DNA of 9,314 bases from Anaerolineales bacterium UBA5195 (GTDB lineage Bacteria > Chloroflexota > Anaerolineae > Anaerolineales > Villigracilaceae), in NCBI GenBank assembly GCA_002412925.1, contig DHVZ01000064.1, positions 1 through 9,314 of the forward strand, in the 5' to 3' direction. Under the pieces are notes generated by a model. That model had not been told where the DNA came from and did no database searches. It saw only the letters and a program-made list of their open reading frames with translations. The translations under genes were made by a program, and so were the position numbers. Below, in pieces: positions 6,773 through 9,314 of the stretch. The stretch's first letter is position 1. Each line of letters opens with the position of its first letter.

Positions 6773-9151
6773 TCAGTCGCAGGAAACGACTGCATCTGAT
6801 GGATCAGTCAGCACAATCGGCTGGCCATTTGGGAAAATAATTTCTGTCTGTCCCATCTGGCGCGTGACTGTCAACCTTTTATATTTTACCGTAACCGGCC
6901 ACGGGAAGAGATTCTCTCCTTTGAGAATCACCCGCGTGGGAGAGTGGATTTCCACACCCAGCGCCGCAAGGAACAGCCCTAGCGGCGCTAATCCTTGCAA
7001 GGTGTTACGCTCGCCCTGCCCCGCGCCGGTTTCGGCATGATAGGTGCGATAGAACGCCTGAGATCGTTTAAGATTCTGGATGACCGCAGACATGATATGC
7101 GCCGTCAGCCGCACCGCCTCGCGGCGATACCCATACGCCAGCAGGCCCTCACCGATGAGTTGATTCCACGGCAAATGGACACTATAGCTGACCGGGTCAG
7201 CATCGCGGATGAACAAGCGCGGCAAAGCCGGGATGCCGTAGGGATGATCGAAGTGGTTGGCGTCCAGGATTGTCCGATAGACCAGGGCATGCGCTTCCTG
7301 TTCGCTTAAAATTTCGGCCCAGAGCGGTAATAGCAGGGTATGGTCGGCAATGGTTAAATCGACAGTTTGGATATTGATACGGTCGCGGCGGTTGAGACCC
7401 TCGAATTCAAAATGTCCTACCGAGGTGTAGACCTTTTCTGTGGTGGCAACAGCGCCGCCGGAACTGTAAGAGAAATCGGATGCGCCGAGTATTTCAGTCT
7501 GTTCCTGACCGTCCAATTGGCCGGTCAGGATGACTCGCGGACGTTTCAACTTCTCATCCTGCCCTAAAATGCGGATGACGAGTCGCACTGCTTGTTTGAA
7601 CTCTTTTTGCAGATCAATTTCGGAGGCGGCCTGGCGTTCGCTAAGCAGTTTGCCCGGCAGGCTCAAATGTGTTTCACGATCGGCATAGCGGTAAATGGCG
7701 CTGTCCGCATCCCAGCAGGCCCGAATTCCTTTGCGCAGGGTTTCGGACTGGGCTGACAGCAAGATCTTGTCAGACGAGCGGCCGAGCAGTTCAGCCATTT
7801 TAATGAGACACTGCGCTTCCCGGTACAGCGCCGCTGAAAGTGCCGGGCTTTGCACGGTGGTGATCTTTATTCCCTGGGCCCAATCGTGCCAGCCGTCAAA
7901 GAGCGGATTCTCTTCGAAACCTGTCTGGACCTGGTGCTGCCACTCGGGCAGTCCGTTGTGATCCTGGTCGCGGTTCGGGGAGAACCAGGACCAGAAAAAG
8001 GAAACCAGCGACGGGTAGACTGCGGTAAGGAAATCTGTTTCGCGCCCACCCCGCGTCAGCCGCCAGGCCAGGCTGGCCAGGTAGGGAGCAGCCAGGAAAC
8101 GCCCGCGCTGACCGGCCAACCCCGGTTTGCAATCGATCGTTCCATCGTGCGGGTCTTGCACAGCAATAAAATTCTGCAAAACACCCCGAACAAGTTCAGG
8201 TACGGCTGGCAGGAGCGTGGAAAGATAATAGGTTTCAAGCGCTGGCTGGCCATTCCAAAAATGCTGGTAATCTGAGCCGTCGCCGAGGCGTGAGTAGCCC
8301 TGGTCAGGCTGGCGGGAAAAGACAAAGCTTGGCTTGGGAAGGTGCTCACTCGGCCCCATAAACAGTCCAAGCGCAGCTTTCTGGCTGAAAGCCAATGCGG
8401 CATCCCAATCAAGATCACCGGTATGAATCTCGACAGTTTCACTGGCATTGACCAATTCGATGCGGGCTTTTTCAGCAGCGAATGGACGCGCGGCAGTGCG
8501 GCGGGCAAGATCGAAAGACTCCTGCGCATCCTTGAGGGTTGCGAGCGCCCACGTCGCCTGGCGGGTGACGCCAACAGCCAGGTCAAACATTAAAGTGAGC
8601 GACGCATAAGGGCCGGGGCCGGCCTGTGGTCCACCGCTGAGGAACAAGACCGGGCGCAGGTCATCCACCTGTCCTTCCAGTGCGGTGACCGACTGGCGCT
8701 GGTTGACGCCCATGGTCTGGCCTTCCAGCGGCATCAATTGGCCGACCAGTTCAAACCTGATTGGGTGCGGAAGACTGGAATGATTTGTGATTGTCACCCG
8801 CCCGCAAACAACCTGCGATGCGGGGACCCAATAGTCAGCCGTTACATCCACGCCGGGAAAAGGTGAAAAAAACACCGATAGAAAATTCGGGTAAAAAGCG
8901 CGCACGCGCGGCGGCGCGGCGAACTCTGCCGGATCGCTGATGGCTTTGCCGTTTTCAGTGAAACGTGGGAAGACGCGCATTAGCCGCGCCCGCAGGCCAT
9001 AGGTGGTACGCAACGCCACTGCCGACGGGTCGCCGCCGCTTAAATCCAACTCCCAGATCTGGTCGTTGACGTAATCGGGGGGTGTAAGACGAGCATCGGC
9101 GGCAATCGTCAATTGAAGCGGGTCACCGGGGCCAAGATTCCAAGTACGCAT
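6773..9151 (-). CDS. GH63-like (alpha/alpha)6-barrel glycoside hydrolase family protein, probably atypical active site
   Basis: The product has 792 residues and no signal peptide or membrane segment, so it is probably cytoplasmic. An N-terminal beta-sandwich (about 1-240) precedes an (alpha/alpha)6 barrel (about 245-735), with a small beta-domain at the end (736-792). Barrel landmarks are DQDHNGLPEW (395-404), TGFEENP (410-416), WNQLIGEGLLAYGY (662-675) and HAETG (705-709). These match the layout of GH63 and related GH37 or glucosylglycerate-hydrolase proteins. Compared with E. coli YgjK (from memory), the acid D501 aligns with E413, but the base E727 (in QENYNPLTG) aligns with R702 (in YRTYHAETG). 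The WRGPVW-type segment before the NQL helix is also not kept. An insertion of about 90 residues (about 500-595), rich in predicted beta structure, interrupts the barrel. Substrate cannot be assigned: it may be an altered glycosidase or a non-catalytic sugar-binding protein. The ATG at 9151 has no Shine-Dalgarno but sits directly after a promoter. Confidence 0.78.
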   Translation of the reverse strand: MRTWNLGPGDPLQLTIAADARLTPPDYVNDQIWELDLSGGDPSAVALRTTYGLRARLMRVFPRFTENGKAISDPAEFAAPPRVRAFYPNFLSVFFSPFPGVDVTADYWVPASQVVCGRVTITNHSSLPHPIRFELVGQLMPLEGQTMGVNQRQSVTALEGQVDDLRPVLFLSGGPQAGPGPYASLTLMFDLAVGVTRQATWALATLKDAQESFDLARRTAARPFAAEKARIELVNASETVEIHTGDLDWDAALAFSQKAALGLFMGPSEHLPKPSFVFSRQPDQGYSRLGDGSDYQHFWNGQPALETYYLSTLLPAVPELVRGVLQNFIAVQDPHDGTIDCKPGLAGQRGRFLAAPYLASLAWRLTRGGRETDFLTAVYPSLVSFFWSWFSPNRDQDHNGLPEWQHQVQTGFEENPLFDGWHDWAQGIKITTVQSPALSAALYREAQCLIKMAELLGRSSDKILLSAQSETLRKGIRACWDADSAIYRYADRETHLSLPGKLLSERQAASEIDLQKEFKQAVRLVIRILGQDEKLKRPRVILTGQLDGQEQTEILGASDFSYSSGGAVATTEKVYTSVGHFEFEGLNRRDRINIQTVDLTIADHTLLLPLWAEILSEQEAHALVYRTILDANHFDHPYGIPALPRLFIRDADPVSYSVHLPWNQLIGEGLLAYGYRREAVRLTAHIMSAVIQNLKRSQAFYRTYHAETGAGQGERNTLQGLAPLGLFLAALGVEIHSPTRVILKGENLFPWPVTVKYKRLTVTRQMGQTEIIFPNGQPIVLTDPSDAVVSCD

Positions 9152-9224
9152 ACTTAACTATTGTACGTGTAACAGCCCCACAGGTCAAAGGGAAAATGCC
9201 TGCCTCTTTGGGAATCCACCTAAA
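9152..9224. other. Divergent intergenic region
   Basis: This stretch holds the leftward promoter of the GH63-like gene and precedes the rightward partial frame. On the + strand AAAGGG (9187-9192) lies just before an ATG at 9196 that opens a 27-codon frame ending at TGA 9277-9279. That short frame is Cys-, Lys- and Ser-rich and overlaps the partial gene out of frame, so I treat it only as a possible upstream ORF. I see no clear rightward promoter. Confidence 0.3.
9160..9188 (-). promoter_or_regulatory. Sigma70-type promoter giving a near-leaderless mRNA
   Basis: On the - strand TTGACC (9188-9183) and TACAAT (9165-9160) are separated by exactly 17 bases; each matches the consensus at five of six positions. 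The expected start point, about 7 bases after the -10, is near 9153, only 2 bases from the GH63-like ATG at 9151. No Shine-Dalgarno precedes that ATG, which agrees with leaderless translation. Confidence 0.72.
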
Positions 9225-9314
9225 ATGCGGCCATCGTTGCGGGAAATCCTCGAGATCCAAATGCCTGAAAACACCTTGAGGCTAATTGTTAACTGGACTC
9301 TGGCGAAAAAAGGA
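9225..9314 (+). CDS. Partial reading frame running off the right edge (possible regulator N-terminus)
   Basis: From the ATG at 9225 a frame stays open for 30 codons to the window end, starting MRPSLREILE and continuing through a second in-frame ATG at 9261. The Leu-Arg-Glu-Ile-Leu start loosely resembles the N-terminus of PucR-type regulators; this is a weak impression, not an assignment. No good Shine-Dalgarno precedes either ATG (GGGAA at 9210-9214 is the nearest purine run). It would be divergent from the GH63-like gene. Alternatively the true start lies beyond the window, since AAAAAAGGA at 9306-9314 could itself be a ribosome site. Confidence 0.4.
   Translation, partial: MRPSLREILEIQMPENTLRLIVNWTLAKKG

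Noticed and set aside
6715..6795. 27-residue N-terminal extension of the 113-residue c-di-AMP receptor-like protein
   Set aside because: The strong AAGGAG and the family alignment both point to the ATG at 6714; the extension overlaps the upstream gene and has no homologous counterpart.
8056..8586. - strand 176-codon frame inside the GH63-like gene
   Set aside because: It is in another frame of the same strand as a continuous 792-residue conserved protein and has no family features.
1..9314. CRISPR arrays, tRNA or rRNA genes, insertion sequences, attachment sites
   Set aside because: No direct-repeat array, cloverleaf, transposase or terminal inverted repeats were seen; the genes form an ordinary compact chromosomal layout.

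Overview
The window is about 9.3 kb of moderately GC-rich, densely coded bacterial chromosome. The gene families and their mixture (a DNA polymerase I with an intact proofreading domain, a long soluble TPR protein, two c-di-AMP receptor-like proteins, a Nudix-winged-helix regulator and a cytoplasmic GH63-like protein) suggest Chloroflexota, probably an Anaerolineae-type organism. That taxonomic call is an inference from overall resemblance; no 16S or other marker is present. There is no tRNA, rRNA, CRISPR array, insertion sequence or phage gene.

Left half, + strand: polA (74-2911) is followed after 40 bases by a 767-residue TPR protein (2952-5255). The two probably form one transcription unit. 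It ends at a very strong hairpin (5307-5361) with an A tract on one side and a T tract on the other, so it can also stop transcription arriving from the right.

Right half, - strand, reading leftward from 9151: a GH63-like (alpha/alpha)6-barrel protein (6773-9151) with a good near-consensus promoter placed so that its mRNA would be almost leaderless; then two tandem, translationally coupled c-di-AMP receptor-like (DarA/PstA, PII-like) genes (6373-6714 and 6107-6370) closed by a hairpin terminator (6052-6088); then an NrtR-like Nudix-wHTH regulator (5393-6031) that runs into the shared bidirectional terminator. At the right edge a divergent + strand reading frame begins at about 9225 and runs out of the window.

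The most interesting material is in the right half. The two adjacent DarA-like paralogues are degenerate in complementary ways: the short one keeps the NFRVT part of the nucleotide pocket but has lost the B-loop and the GGAT strand, while the longer one keeps the B-loop, GGAT strand and Asn of the pocket but has lost the Arg and Thr. They may work as a heteromeric or subfunctionalised sensor. The neighbouring GH63-like protein lacks the family's general-base Glu and has an extra beta-rich insertion, so it may be an atypical or non-catalytic glycan-binding protein. The Nudix regulator has a destroyed Nudix box, as expected of a ligand sensor rather than a hydrolase.
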